Part shown: piece by piece, positions 49,354 to 59,770 of the stretch
Position numbering within the stretch: position 1 is the first letter of the stretch
How the letters are laid out: each line of letters opens with the position of its first letter
Source: Mesostigma viride
Lineage: Eukaryota > Streptophyta > Mesostigmatophyceae > Mesostigmatales > Mesostigmataceae
Length of the DNA: 60,000 nucleotides
Direction: 5' to 3'
Assembly (NCBI GenBank): GCA_009746045.1
Contig: RPFO01000819.1
Span: 188,001 to 248,000, forward strand
Notes under the pieces: generated by a model
What the model was told of the DNA's origin: nothing
The model's database searches: none
Seen by the model: the letters and a program-made list of their open reading frames with translations, nothing else
Translations under genes and position numbers: made by a program

Positions 49354-49913
49354 CTGACCAGTCCTTCCCAGCCCACTTTAGGCTGCATGTAGGGATGACC
49401 TACTTCAGCTAACCAGCATGCTGGGGTCTTGACACAACAGGGTCTTTGAGATTGCCAAGTGGCTCTGGCCACCTGAGGATCACCATGCAAAAAGGCCCTG
49501 GTGAAGTCATCAACTTCTGCTCCATAATCCAAGCCATAATCCAAAGCACCAAGGTATAGACTAAGAATAAGCCTGAGAACAGGATGTGACAGGCCAGGAG
49601 TATACAGCTCCTCCTTAGCAAAGTCTGTAGTACCATGGAACTGGGTTACGACTGGACGTGCGTTTGGTATAGGAGGCTCATTAAGCTTGCTCTTCATCTT
49701 GCATACAAAACGCAACTGAAGCATTTGAGCATTGGGTGGAGGTTCTGAAATGCCTTCAAAAACATCCAGCGTTTGCCACTCCTGGAGCGCACGCGCCAAT
49801 GCTAGTCGCCAGGCCTCAAGGCCAGCGAAAGTGTGACAATCCAGGTCTACATCATCAAAGGACATAGGGCTATGAGCAGCAAATGACCTTTTTGTGAGAC
49901 CAAGAGAAGTCAC
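49354..49913 (-). pseudogene. Copia-3 RT N-terminal part
   Basis: Minus strand from 49913: LQLRFVCKMKSK, PIPNARPVVTQFHGTTD, ELYTPGLSHPVLRLILSLYLGALDYGLDYG and VDDFTRAFLHGD. These match LKFVIKMKEV, LYTPGMLHDTWRLLLCVFLG and VIDFKRAFLEGD of copia-2. Cut at 49353 by the hAT unit. It is one frame away from the preceding part. Confidence 0.8.
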
Positions 49914-51011
49914 ACTGCAAGCTGGGCAGGTTCTACCAGCTCAGAAGCTGGGGGCATATCCCTTCCCCATTCTGCTCCTTTTATTACTGAACCGACACAG
50001 GCGGTCTTCCAATGTGCCTTCTGGAATATTTCAAGAGGCAAGGAACATCTGAATGATTCCGGAGGAATTGGGTCACAATGGGTTTTTAGGAGACTCTTTG
50101 TGTTATTGGGGCCATCAACAATGGTAACACCGGGAGTGACCAAGAATGGCTGGCCAATGAGAGTGGGCCCCTTGTAGCCATCAACAACACAAAGTGTCAA
50201 AGACTCACCCAAGAATGGGATAGTGATATTCCCAAGAACTTGATGATTAGTGTTACCCGCAAAGTCTTGGACATTAGTCCATGGACTGGGTTCAAGGGAA
50301 TACTTATCCAGCAAAGCATTAAAGGGTGAGGTGACAGAGACCTCTGCTTTGGTATCCACATCAAAGCCATCAAGGTCCATGCCCTTCTCTAGAAGAGAAG
50401 TTATTTTGGCAATCTTTAGTGAAGGCTTGAGCTTCTTTACAATATCCCGAAGCTCTTGAGGATTGCCCCTCTTGCCGAGCTGAGTGTTCAACCTGGACAA
50501 CCCCTCCTCAGCCTGTCTTCCTTGGGCTGGTATTTTCCCATCAGTCTCCAAGGGCAATGGCTTATTACCAGCCAGGGTAATTGAATCCAAGCTTTGGCTG
50601 TTCAGACTGAAATATGTTATCCACCTGCCCAGGGGTCTCAAGCCCATGTTCCAACGGCCGGAGCTTCCGGTGCTGATCAGACACCCTATTATCCAACAAG
50701 TCAGCTTCAAATATATCATCCTGTGATATCCCAGTCAATGTTCTAGGCTGAGCTTGCTGAGTAGTAGGCTCCAGTTGATGGGAGGCCGCCCTTTCTGGTA
50801 GTTGGAGTCCAGCCTGTTCACTGGCCAAAGGTGGACAGGAAAGATTGGGAGATCCAGATGCCTCTTCAGGGGCCATATTCACCAGGGGATTTTCTTCATT
50901 AGATTGAACGTTCATTGGATCTCTCTTCAATCTATTCCAAGCCAGATGATAAGTGGTACCATTCCAGACCACATCAGCAGTTTTCATCTCCGGGTCGACT
51001 GAGGTATCCAT
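49910..51011 (-). pseudogene. Copia-3 5' region and protease-like domain, Gag and integrase missing
   Basis: An ATG at 51011 opens MDTSVDPEMKTADVVWNG, Pro/Ser/Gln-rich, with slight similarity to the end of the integrase SH3-like domain of copia-2. A second frame (49910-50719) holds DLDGFDVDTKAEVSV (DT at 50351-50356), NHQVLGNITIPFLGE and PTLIGQPFLV, the retropepsin-like pair of motifs. No zinc knuckle, HHCC finger or DDE core is found, so Gag and most of integrase are deleted. Non-autonomous. Confidence 0.7.
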
Positions 51012-51367
51012 TCTAGTCACACAAAACACTAAACAGAACAACACCACAAACAGCCTGGCAGAATCTATTCGTGAGATCCTAGATCTGTAGTAAGCACTAA
51101 AGTCCCAAAGGAGCATTTAAGACTTGGTAGTACCGACCAACATACTATAGATAGCCCCACGTGGATCAGGCCACGACCAATGAGGGCTTGTGACAGTCGG
51201 TTGACAAAGCTCAAGTTCCAAGTACCACCGTCTTAGAAATCTCATAACTTTCTCAATACTGATTCAAAATTCCTCAAATAAACGCCAAACGTTCACAAAA
51301 CAAATTATGTAACAACAAATCATTTTTGCTTGTTACAAGTTGTGTAGCACGAAAACACTCGGCCATA
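51012..51367. other. AT-rich spacer between copia-3 and Harbinger remnant
   Basis: No gene. Includes copia-3 5' leader or LTR sequence to an unknown border. The open frame to 51116 extends here and encodes a hydrophobic segment (LFVVLFCLVFCV), probably untranslated. Confidence 0.3.
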
Positions 51368-52134
51368 ATGTCTCGCCAGTCATACCACCTTATGCGCAAG
51401 CCCGACGAGGACAGGATTGACAGGGAGGACTGGAATGATTTGCAGGATTTGAAGATGATGCGAAGGCGTCCAGGAGAAAGATACGTCTCTCAAGGCATGG
51501 TGCACATTTCCAAGCCCTACGTTAGTCGGTTTGGCTTGCCGCGAGCTAATAAACGCGACAGTTCGCCCGAATCATCCGTGGTTGCGAGTGCGCTAATAAT
51601 GAGAAGCGCACTCGCAACCACGGATGATTCGGGCGAACTGTCGCGTTTGGCCGATGGTTTCAACCAGACGACCAGGTTGTGTTGGTGCGCTCGATGGTAT
51701 CGCAATCAAGAAGATAAAAAAACCCCTTCAAGTCGGAGGTAGCGAACCCCAGGCAGTACTACAATCGTAATGGGTTTTATGCGCTTGTCATGCAAGTTGT
51801 GTGCGATTCGAAATGTCGTTTTCTGTATGGCTCCAACAAATGTTGCGGCAGTACCCATGACAGTGTCGCATTTCGTGTCAGCTCTTTGCACACGGAATTG
51901 GCACGTGTTGGCCTGCCAGAAGGATTCTACATAGTGGCAGATGAGGCATACACCATCAAGCCTTGGCTTGTGACTCCCTACCCAGGAAGGGGTCTCAGCG
52001 TCCGAGAGGACGCATGTAACTATTACATCTCTTTGTGCAGGCAGGTCATAGAGCGTGCATTTGGGATTCTTATTCACCGCTTTGGCATCCTTCACCGTGC
52101 ATTGACATGTGACCAACGACATGCAACATGCTAG
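51368..52134 (+). pseudogene. PIF/Harbinger transposase remnant (HARBI1-like DDE)
   Basis: MSRQSYHLMRKPDEDRID opens at 51368. The catalytic part is spread over frames: LDGIAIKKIKKP (first Asp) near 51690-51725; then NPRQYYNRNGFYALVMQVVCDS, GSTHDSVAF, IVADEAYTIKPWLVTPYPG (second Asp) and QVIERAFGILIHRFGIL (Glu) to 52134. These are diagnostic of the DDE_Tnp_4/HARBI1 family. A 98-bp fold-back (51551-51648) lies between the N-terminal piece and the core. At least two frameshifts. Protein sequence stops at a minisatellite, so the C-terminus is lost. Confidence 0.8.
51551..51648. repeat. Perfect 44-bp inverted repeat with 10-base loop
   Basis: Left arm 51551-51594, spacer AATAATGAGA, right arm 51605-51648. 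All 44 bases pair. The arms interrupt the transposase coding region. This is a typical product of snap-back template switching, or a very recent fold-back insertion. Confidence 0.97.
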
Positions 52135-52345
52135 CCAGTTTTTTTTACCCACCTTGGTGAATGCTTGAGTGTGCCACGTGTGGCATGGTGTTTGGTTGCC
52201 AGTTTTTTTTACCCACCTTGGTGTATGCTTGAGTGTGCCACGTGTGGCATGGTGTTTGGTTGCCAGTTTTTTTTTACCCACCTTGGTGTATGCTTGAGTG
52301 TGCCACGTGTGGCATGGTGTTTGGTTGCCAGTTTTTTTTACCCAC
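52135..52345. repeat. 64-bp minisatellite, about 3.3 copies
   Basis: The unit has a T-run of 8-9 bases, ACCCACCTTGGTGTATGC, and the palindrome CCACGTGTGG (with CACGTG inside). Copies begin near 52137, 52201 and 52265, with a partial one at 52330. They differ by one base in the first copy (GAATG versus GTATG) and by T-run length. Confidence 0.95.
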
Positions 52346-54378
52346 AAGCGGTGAGGATGAGAATGTTGCCTAATCCCGCTATTGTAACGTAAAAAAGGAT
52401 GCATGTGCAATGGTAGTTATCACAGTTGTCTAACTTAACCCCTAAATGGGCAGAAATACTGCCGATACATCGGCTGTAACTTCACAATTTTGCAAACCAG
52501 ATGCCATCCAACCTACCCATATCCAAAGGCTGTCCTTGGGGGCCAAGCATGTCCATGAGTTGCCCTTCGGGTTGATACATCACAACCTTACATATATGCA
52601 GGGTAGGCCATGTATAACTACCGTCAAAGTCAGGGCGGTCAAGACGCGCGTTTTCAGTTTTGGTAGAATGTGCATTTTGAATCATGTTATAAGAGCTAGG
52701 CACCTACCACTTCAGGGATGATAAACAATTAGTTGCTGAACAGTTTGAGCCATTGGGGTCATCACTTGGTTGGGTATACCAGCAGCTACACCCAGTACAG
52801 CCCATAGGGGTACCGTTGGTAAACAGCAACCAAGGGGGTAGGGGTGGGCATACTACCTACTAATAAGGCCACCAACCATGCCATACAATATATTTCCCTT
52901 CCACAATGATGGGGAAACATAACTGCATCATCACACTGCCCTTACATGGCACCTATGTGCAGGTGCCACCTTGTCCATGCACGTAGGTAACGTGGTACGG
53001 ACACCCTACGCAAGGCATGCATTCTAGGAGGCAGCCACCAACAAACTAGTGATGTTAAGCCTATTTCAGCTTGCCCTAGCAAGGATAAACTAGGCCTAAG
53101 CTGCTATAGCTTGCCAGGTGATGGCCAGCACACCTGGTGGCACATGCTCACTGACAATGGGAAGCTTCTACTCACCGGTTACGTGCTTGATGATGCCACA
53201 GAGACCAGCCAACTGCCTCACACTCATGCAATATGTGTGTGGGAAATGTATAACAAACATATATGGAGGTATTCAAATCCATACAGCCTCTAAAACTTAT
53301 CACCATCACACTACGGCAGGTCAACTGACTGAGGGAAGCATCTAAGAATGGTGTTTTAGGAAGGGGCCAGGCCATGGTCAAGAAAGAACATGAATAATGC
53401 AAAAAGAATGTGCTACACAAGCTAGAACGTATACATAAACGTCATACATCGACAAGGAAACGATAACTCAGCTTTACCTGGCATGGCTGGCATTACCTTG
53501 GCCCAGGCGGTGGCCGCAAAATGGCGCATTGCGGCACACCAAAGTTGTGCAGCATGGTCGCTAGATTCGGCGATTTCTGGCCACCCTTGCACGTTTACGA
53601 CTACAAATCATCATAAAAAGTAAAAAGAAACCGATGTATCCTTTAAAATACGCTGCTCGGATGCTTTCGTCAATTAGGACATGCCCGAAACGCGCTTTTT
53701 CTCTCATCGTCCACTTCGGCGTTTTCCCATCATTGCCTGTAATTGCCTGATTGCCCGCGGGCACGGAGCTGGCGCCACGTCATCGACTTGGCGGGAACCA
53801 CTCTACTTGCGGTCTAGACAGATCAGTTTCGATAGACTGAAAATTTTACCTCCGGACCCAATTTTCAGCTAAAAATGACCGGTTCGGCAAGGGTTCGGTT
53901 TTAACTTAATAAATCCCGTATAGACTCGGCCTCAGTCAGCTTGGTAAAGAAATCAGTTGTTTTCCCCGGAAATCAGTTGTTTTCTTTGGTGTGGTCAGTG
54001 GTGTTTAGGTCAACTAGCAACTAAAATTTAAATTATCTACTGGGGCTACCTTTTACGCGGAATGTCCTTCCACGAGGCCAAAGAGACTGGTATAACATGC
54101 CAATTCATACGTTTTCAATAGCGCGCCACCATGCGCACTCTAAACCTCCATTAGTGATAGGTGTGACGCCTATAACGCTTCTTGGACGTCAGATCCAATA
54201 CGAGAGGCTGGAGGCCATCGGGGTGCCCGCAGGCTGATCTCAATAAATTGGGATGGGAAGGTTCCAAGCACGCGCCCCCGGGCATTTCTGAATAGGATTG
54301 GCAAGTAAGCCCAGCAGGTCCCACGGAGATAAGAGATCAAAGAAACACTCTGTATAACAGGAGTATCACTCGTACGTG
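52346..54378. other. Intergenic, no gene recognised
   Basis: Only short open frames, none with a recognisable motif. A direct repeat, GGAAATCAGTTGTTTTC, occurs twice near 53946-53980. Possible old transposon debris. Confidence 0.5.
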
Positions 54379-56527
54379 ATGCCTGACCGTACACGTAGCC
54401 GCGCCCATGGGGTGATTTTCCTTCTGTTTGCGTCTACACGTTGCATATTGTGGCCTTTAGCAGCGTTTGTCACAGTTGGCCTATGCCAACCGACGCAAAG
54501 TCTCTGCGACCGTTTTGATGCTGCAGGTTTAGAAAATGGTGCTGCCTGTAAAAATACCGTCTTTGATGACCTGAATGCGGGCGTGTGCTCCAAGGCCCGG
54601 GAAGAGGCGGGGCGGTTTGATGGGGCCGGTACTGTCCTGGGTCACGACGAGCGCATCCGGACGAGGACGGACCCTGCTTTTATCATCCATGTGCACCCCT
54701 CTTTTTATGATGAGAAGCACGAGATGCGAGGCATCGTGGATACCGGTCTCTATCCAGATGCAATGCTGACACACGCAGCCAAGGTAATGGCAAGTAAAAA
54801 GGGAATACGTGCCTCCCTGTAGATTGCAATAGCAGAGGCTTGCTTCCTGGGCCTGCAACTCGCCGCTGCCTGAAGTGTTCTCTCTCTTTCCTGGAGTGTG
54901 CTCTCTGCCAGTTTGCTATGGGGTTCGCTATTCCAGATGCAATGCTGACACACGCAGCCAAGGTAATGGCAAGTAAAAAGGGAATACGTGCCTCCCTGTA
55001 GATTGCAATAGCAGAGGTTTGCTTCCTGGGCCTGCAACTCGCCACTGCCTGAAGTGTTCTCTCTCTTTCCTGGAGTGTGTTCTCCGCCAGTTTGCTATGG
55101 GGTTCGCTATTCCAGATGCAATGCTGACACACGCAGCCAAGGTAATGGCAAGTAAAAGGGGAATACGTGCCTCCCTGTAGATTGCAATAGCAGAGGCTTG
55201 CTTCCTGGGCCTGCAACTCGCCGCTGCCTGAAGTGTTCTCTCTCTTTCCTGGACTGTGCTCTCTGCCAGTTCGCCATGGGAGGGCTTCCCAACATGGGCA
55301 ACTGCACCCCATGCCGCAGGGGGCAGGGGGCAGGGGGCAGGGGGCAGGGGGCAGGGGGCAGGGGGCAGGGGGCAGGCAGCGAGGCAGTGAGGCGGCCAGG
55401 CAGCAGGCAGCCAGGCATCACATGGGCACATCATCCACTGACCCATTGTCTTGCGTTCTCAGATCGACCCTCCTTGCCTTGCTCCACCCATCTGCCGTAC
55501 ACGTTGGCTGCACTCGTGGCGCTGCACTCGCGATCCCGTTGGATCCATCCACTTTATGTAGCAGTTGCCTTGGCATGTGGTCGTGGATGCACGTGCTGCA
55601 TGGCTGCACACGTGCTGGCCATATGTGCCTGGGTGTACGCGCCTGGCTGCCATATGGCACTCAAACTGTACTGAGCAAAAATACAATCACTGCCCCGACG
55701 CCCCTGCAGGCATGCCTCGACCACCAACCCATCAAGCTAACCGCATGGTTCTAACCCACTCATCAAGCCAACCTTGCCGTCGCTTCCACCACCCATCACA
55801 GGCATACCTCGACCACCAACCACGCAGCATCGTGCTCGACGTCGGCTCCAACATTGGTTGGCTGTCGCTGTATGCTGCCGCCATGGGCCACGAGGTGTAC
55901 TCGTTCGAGCCCGACCCCTTCCACATCGTCCGCCAGTGCCAATCCCTGTCTGCCAACACAATTGCTGCACCCTATCACGTGCTCGCCATGGCGGTCGGGC
56001 ATCAAGAGGAGTCCATACAGTGGTCCTGGGACCCTGCAGGGACCGGCCCGCCAGCGCCCGCACCGAATGCAGACAGCCCGCGACCGGGGGAAGCCGCTTC
56101 CAGGCAGGTGAGTATTCCTAGCAACGTCACGGTGACGACGCTCGACACGTTTCTGGCTCGAGAGGAGGCGGAAAGGGGCCACCCGTTGCGTGTCTCTTTC
56201 CTCAAGGTGGACGCGGCGGGGTTTGAGGCGACGGTCATCAAGGGGGCCCTGGGCACCCTGCGGCGCCGACTTGTCCAGGCTATCTACGTGGAGGTCTCGG
56301 TCATGATCCTAAAGAGCCCTGTTTCGTGGCGGGCTTGTATTGAGTTACTGCTCAAGCTGGGGTACCGGCTTGTGTCGGTGTCATATAACGCGGAAGCACG
56401 GCCACCGGAGTTTGTCGCGGGGTTTAATGAGGATCCCGATATAGGCCTGTTGCTGCTCAAGTGCGCGTCCAGGCCGTCTCGGCAGTGCCACCTGTTGTGG
56501 GAGCTAAAGCCGGGGTTGGAGGCTTAG
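54379..56527 (+). CDS. FkbM-family SAM-dependent methyltransferase, two exons
   Basis: Exon 1 is 54379-54783 and exon 2 is 55802-56527, if GT at 54784 and AG at 55800-55801 are used. Both boundaries are phase 0 and the join reads HAAK-AYLDHQPRS. Exon 1: a signal-anchor-like hydrophobic stretch (GVIFLLFASTRCILWPLAAFVTV), then a Cys-containing luminal-type segment. Exon 2: SAM motif I IVLDVGSNIGWLSLYAA, the post-I acidic residue in YSFEPDP, VTVTTLDTFL, and FLKVDAAGFEATVIKGA, the FkbM hallmark. It ends at TAG. FkbM enzymes methylate sugars or small molecules. The membrane anchor suggests a Golgi/ER glycan substrate, which is inference. This is the one gene here that looks like a host gene. The length of 376 residues is ordinary for anchored members. 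Confidence 0.75.
54750..55285. repeat. About 178-bp tandem repeat, three copies, spanning the exon 1/intron border
   Basis: Copies start with CCAGATGCAATGCTGACACA near 54754, 54932 and 55111. Each contains the last exon-1 codons and the donor AAG|GTAATGG. The first copy is in the coding frame and the later two are inside the intron. They are about 97 percent alike; the third ends differently, at GACTGTGCTCTCTGCCAGTTCGCC. Confidence 0.9.
55319..55376 (+). repeat. GGGGGCA microsatellite in the FkbM intron
   Basis: Eight or so tandem copies of a 7-base G5-CA unit. The G-runs on the + (sense) strand could form a G-quadruplex in the pre-mRNA. Flanked by CAG-rich sequence. Confidence 0.95.
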
Positions 56528-57080
56528 GATTGCGGGCATACCGTTGCAACCAGTGATGCGAGACATGTCAGCTAGCCCGTTCAGGTCGCTTGAACTCAGG
56601 CATTCTCTCCATATTGATAACTACAGTACTCGTGGACCGTTGGTCTGTGGATAATGGGTCCGCCGGCGTGACCCAGTGAGTAGTACTCCTACTCACATCC
56701 GCCCCTGTGGGGCTAGCAGTTAGAGTCGATCCACTGGTTCATATTGGAAAATTTCAAACGCACTTGCACCGCTCTCCGGTAAAGAGCTTTTTCGCAGTTG
56801 GGCTATCGCTTGGGATGCCTTTGGATCAGGAGACCCCTTTAGCCCCGAAATCATGCAAGAGGTCCTGTGTTTGAATCCGGTATGGTACCAAACTATTTCA
56901 ATGTTACTTGGTTCAAGAGAGGATTTGATATGGCGCTATGACCGCTGCCGGGACAAACCTTATAAGTCGTGCACAAAGGGTATGGATGTGTACAATGCCT
57001 GGGCCAAGAGGCGAAAAGTAATGCTGGGTGCATGCGCCTATACTTAGGCGACCACGAGCACATGCTGGCAGGAGCCCTAG
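56528..57080. other. SINE-like, tRNA-related sequence downstream of the FkbM gene
   Basis: No protein gene. GTGAGTAG-TACTC-CTACTCAC (about 56675-56697) is a hairpin, followed by CTTGCACCGCTCTCCGG, then CGCAGTTGGGCTATCGC, which resembles a tRNA D-arm/A box, and GTGTTTGAATCCGG (near 56868), which resembles a B box. The same order of parts, with different bases, occurs twice at 58600-59195. The stems for a real tRNA do not pair, so a tRNA-derived SINE is more likely. Confidence 0.4.
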
Positions 57081-57219
57081 TTGGGCAAGAGAGCCGGATC
57101 AACATGGGCTACATTGTACAGTTTGTTGCAGGCATCAAATGTATGCATCAAAAGCATGCTGTTCGGGTGCCCCCGCCCCCAACTCCAGCACACCATCCTC
57201 AACTCCCTTCTCCAGCGCT

Positions 57220-58284
57220 CTGACGGCGAGATCTGGGCTCCATCCATCTCCGTCCCCTCACTTCGCTCCATCCTTACGGAAGCCTTTCAGCAGCACGTGA
57301 CCCCCCTTGCTGCCGACGTAGCAGCAATGGGTGGCACGCTGGCTACTGAACTTCATCACATTTCCACCACCGCCGCCTCCACCTCCACTGCCATTTCCGC
57401 CTCCACTGCCGACATCAAAGCCCAGCTCCTCGACCTCGACCAACGCCTTCAAGCCACCGCCACCGCCCTTGAGTGCTTGCATGACACCGCCGGCCTCACC
57501 GCCCAGGCGGTGAAGGACATCCCCCCCACCTGCTGGCCCGGCCGGCGATGCTCCCTCCACCTGGGCGGACTTGCTTAATTAATTAATTAATTAGACTCGT
57601 GCTCCCGTTGGGGAGTCACGGAGCATTAACCCCGATGGATGGATGGATGGGTGCAAACATTCCTACCGGTCTAATCTATCTACATTGGCTACATACTACA
57701 TCTATCTAACAGCATTCTAACGACCACATCTATCTAGGCAGCCGCTCGCTGCCCTAGGGGAGCTATCTGGCGTGACTTGCTTAAGCATCACACCACCTCC
57801 ACCATCACGGCACAACTCAAGCAACAAGCCCTCGACCTTCGCGAGCCGGGAAGCCGACATCGCCAAGCGCAGCCACAATGTCATCGTCAAGCACTTCGAC
57901 CAGCCGGCAGGTGAGACCTCCACGAGTCTTCTTGAGGCATTTAACCGCGACATTTTTGCCCCCATGTTACTCACTGGTGAGCTGCGGATGTCGGCTGTCC
58001 GCCTCCCCCGCGTGCGGGGGAAGGCTGGCCCGGCACCCGTGCTCCTCACCTTTAAGTGCATGGCGGACAAGCTGGCGTTACTTAAATGCCGCAAAAAGCT
58101 CTCGGAGACTCGCTTCACGCTGGACGACGACTTGACCCTGGCCCAGCAACAGCGGCGTCGCGAGCTATGGCCGACCTACCTTCAGCTCCGGCAGAGCGCA
58201 ATGGGGAAGCCGGTATACTGGAGGGGGGCGGTCATCCACGTTGACCACAAGCCCTGGCAGGCCCCTCCTGCCACCTCAGACTAG
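57220..58284 (+). pseudogene. LINE ORF1-like protein, split by a SINE-like insertion
   Basis: The 5' part (57220-57567) encodes a Ser/Thr/Ala-rich coiled-coil stretch (STAISASTADIKAQLLDLDQRLQATATALE). The 3' part (57785-58284) encodes NVIVKHFDQPAGE, VLLTFKCMADKLALLKCRKKL and LDDDLTLAQQQRRRELWPTY, which resembles the RNA-binding and C-terminal domains of L1-type ORF1 proteins, ending at TAG (58282-58284). The two are separated by 57579-57784. Without that insert the frame reads WADLLKHHTTSTITAQL across the site, with a further frame change near 57840. No endonuclease or RT follows. Confidence 0.6.
57579..57784 (-). mobile_element. SINE-like insertion with 11-bp target duplication
   Basis: GACTTGCTTAA is present at 57568-57578 and 57774-57784. 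Between them, TTAATTAATTAATTAATTAG is followed by a GCTCCCGTTGGGGAG hairpin and, further on, GATGGATGGATGG. A long direct target repeat with a simple-repeat end is the signature of target-primed reverse transcription. Related tail sequence (TTAA repeat, then GCTCCGTGGGGAGC) occurs at 59334-59375. If the TTAA run is the 3' tail, the unit is on the minus strand. Confidence 0.55.
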
Positions 58285-58411
58285 GGAATATATACCAGTA
58301 GTGTAGATTAGTCAGGCTTAGCCTAGCATGTGGCCCACGCGCATGTGCGCCCATAATGGCCCCCATGGATGATGCCTTCAGAATTTAGCCACGCCATGCC
58401 TATAATGGGTC

Positions 58412-59286
58412 GGATTCATTTGCAGATCGCGTTTTTCCGCGTTTTCCGCAGCCCAGCACTGAACACAAATGGTTTTCACCTTTGCGGAGTGCCTGATCAG
58501 AATATACGCTTGGCTGATTTCGATAGTACCGGCTACGCCCCCTTCTAAAGAAGGATTCAGCCGTGTTCAGCCCGTCTCACGGTGCGAGACTGAACAAGTC
58601 TCGCGTGCAGACACGTGTGTAGTACTCCTACACACAGATCTCGAGTGATTTATCTAGTACCAAATCCCAAAGGCTTGCATCACTCCCCGGACAGGAGAAC
58701 TTTTGCGGATGACTGTAGGTGTGAGTTGGCGATGCCATGGTAACCGGAGACGTCCGTCCTATAGTCAGCAAAATTGGTGCGAGAGGTCCCCAGTTCGATT
58801 CCGGACGGATTCATTTGCAGATCGCGTTTTTCCACGTTTTCCGCGGCCCGGCACTGAACGCAAATGGTTTTCACCTTTGCGGAGTGCCTGATCAGAATAT
58901 ACGCTTGGCTGATTTCGATAGTACCGGCTACGCCCCCTTCTAAAGAAGGATTCAGCCGTGTTCAGCCCGTCTCACGGTGCGAGACTGAACAAGTCTCGCG
59001 TGCAGACACGTGTGTAGTACTCCTACACACAGATCTCGAGTGATTTATCTAGTACCAAATCCGAAAGGCTTGCATCACTCCCCGGACAGGAGAACTTTTG
59101 CGGATGACTGTAGGTGTGAGTTGGCGATGCCATGGTAACCGGAGACGTCCGTCAGCAAAATTGGTGCGAGAGGTCCCCAGTTCGATTCCGGTCGGATTCA
59201 TTTGCAGATCGCGTTTTTCCGCGTTTTCCGCGGCCCGGCACTGAACGCAAATGGTTTTCACCTTTGCGGAGTGCCTGATCAGAATA
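58412..59286. repeat. Tandem duplication of a 390-bp unit with a tRNA-like end
   Basis: Units start GGATTCATTTGCAGATCGCG at 58412, 58807 and 59194 (partial). Each contains the hairpin TGTGTAG-TACTC-CTACACA and ends with GGTCCCCAGTTCGATTCCGG, which holds a B-box-like core. In the first copy TCCGTCC and GGACGGA, on either side, could pair as an acceptor stem. The second copy has lost CTATAGTC. Flanks with CATGGATG...AGAATTTAGCCA also recur (58361-58391, 59311-59333). Confidence 0.85.
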
Positions 59287-59770
59287 ATGGGACCCCCTCA
59301 CCCCCATGGATGTTGCATTAAGAATTTAGCCATTAATTAATTAATTAATTAAAATCATAGCTCCGTGGGGAGCATATGTAACACATAGCCCTGAGAAAGG
59401 GGCATCTATGGGTTTGTAATACAATCAGGGCGACAACCTGCAGATAGGATGTACAACTATATCACCTGCTCTGGGTGCACAAGGTGCACCTGCACCGCCA
59501 TGATGGTTCATGCCTCCTAAACAAGCACAGGCACACAAGGCGGCTTGAGGAGAGGGCCTACTAGAAGGCCTGCATGACATATGGGGTGGAAGGTATGTGG
59601 CTAGGCTATAACTGGGGTACACATGGCCTCTCAGCAGAGAGTAACGCCCTGCATGGGCAAAGCATGACTCGAATTGCTACGGCTATTGTAAGGGCGGGTG
59701 TGGGCCCATCACGTAGGCATACATGGCCACGTCACTAAGCTTTCTAGTCTACACTACTGCTATATATTCC
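59287..59770. other. Non-coding sequence with SINE-like tail
   Basis: CATTAATTAATTAATTAATTA at 59333-59353 is followed by AGCTCCGTGGGGAGCAT, a hairpin related to that at 57600-57620. Nothing else recognised before the LINE ORF1-like fragment. 59735-59775 is an inverted match to the sequence after the stop of the 57220-58284 gene. Confidence 0.45.

Larger units (their letters stand above)
45300..51011 (-). mobile_element. Copia-like retrotransposon 3, decayed, with two hAT insertions
   Basis: Minus strand. The order is a start region without Gag or integrase, protease-like domain, RT and RNase H. RT is split by the hAT-like unit 47788-49353, and RNase H by 45433-46864. It shares the DT[K], HGDD and RNase H signatures with copia-1 and copia-2. 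Outer borders are uncertain. Confidence 0.75.

Noticed and set aside
52135-52345. CRISPR-like array
   Set aside because: Units are head-to-tail copies with no unique spacers, so it is a minisatellite.
54750-55446. Overlapping minus-strand open frames across the FkbM intron repeats
   Set aside because: They consist of the tandem repeat read three times and have no known domain.
56790-56890. Functional tRNA gene downstream of the FkbM gene
   Set aside because: A- and B-box-like parts exist but the acceptor and T stems do not pair and the spacing is too long.
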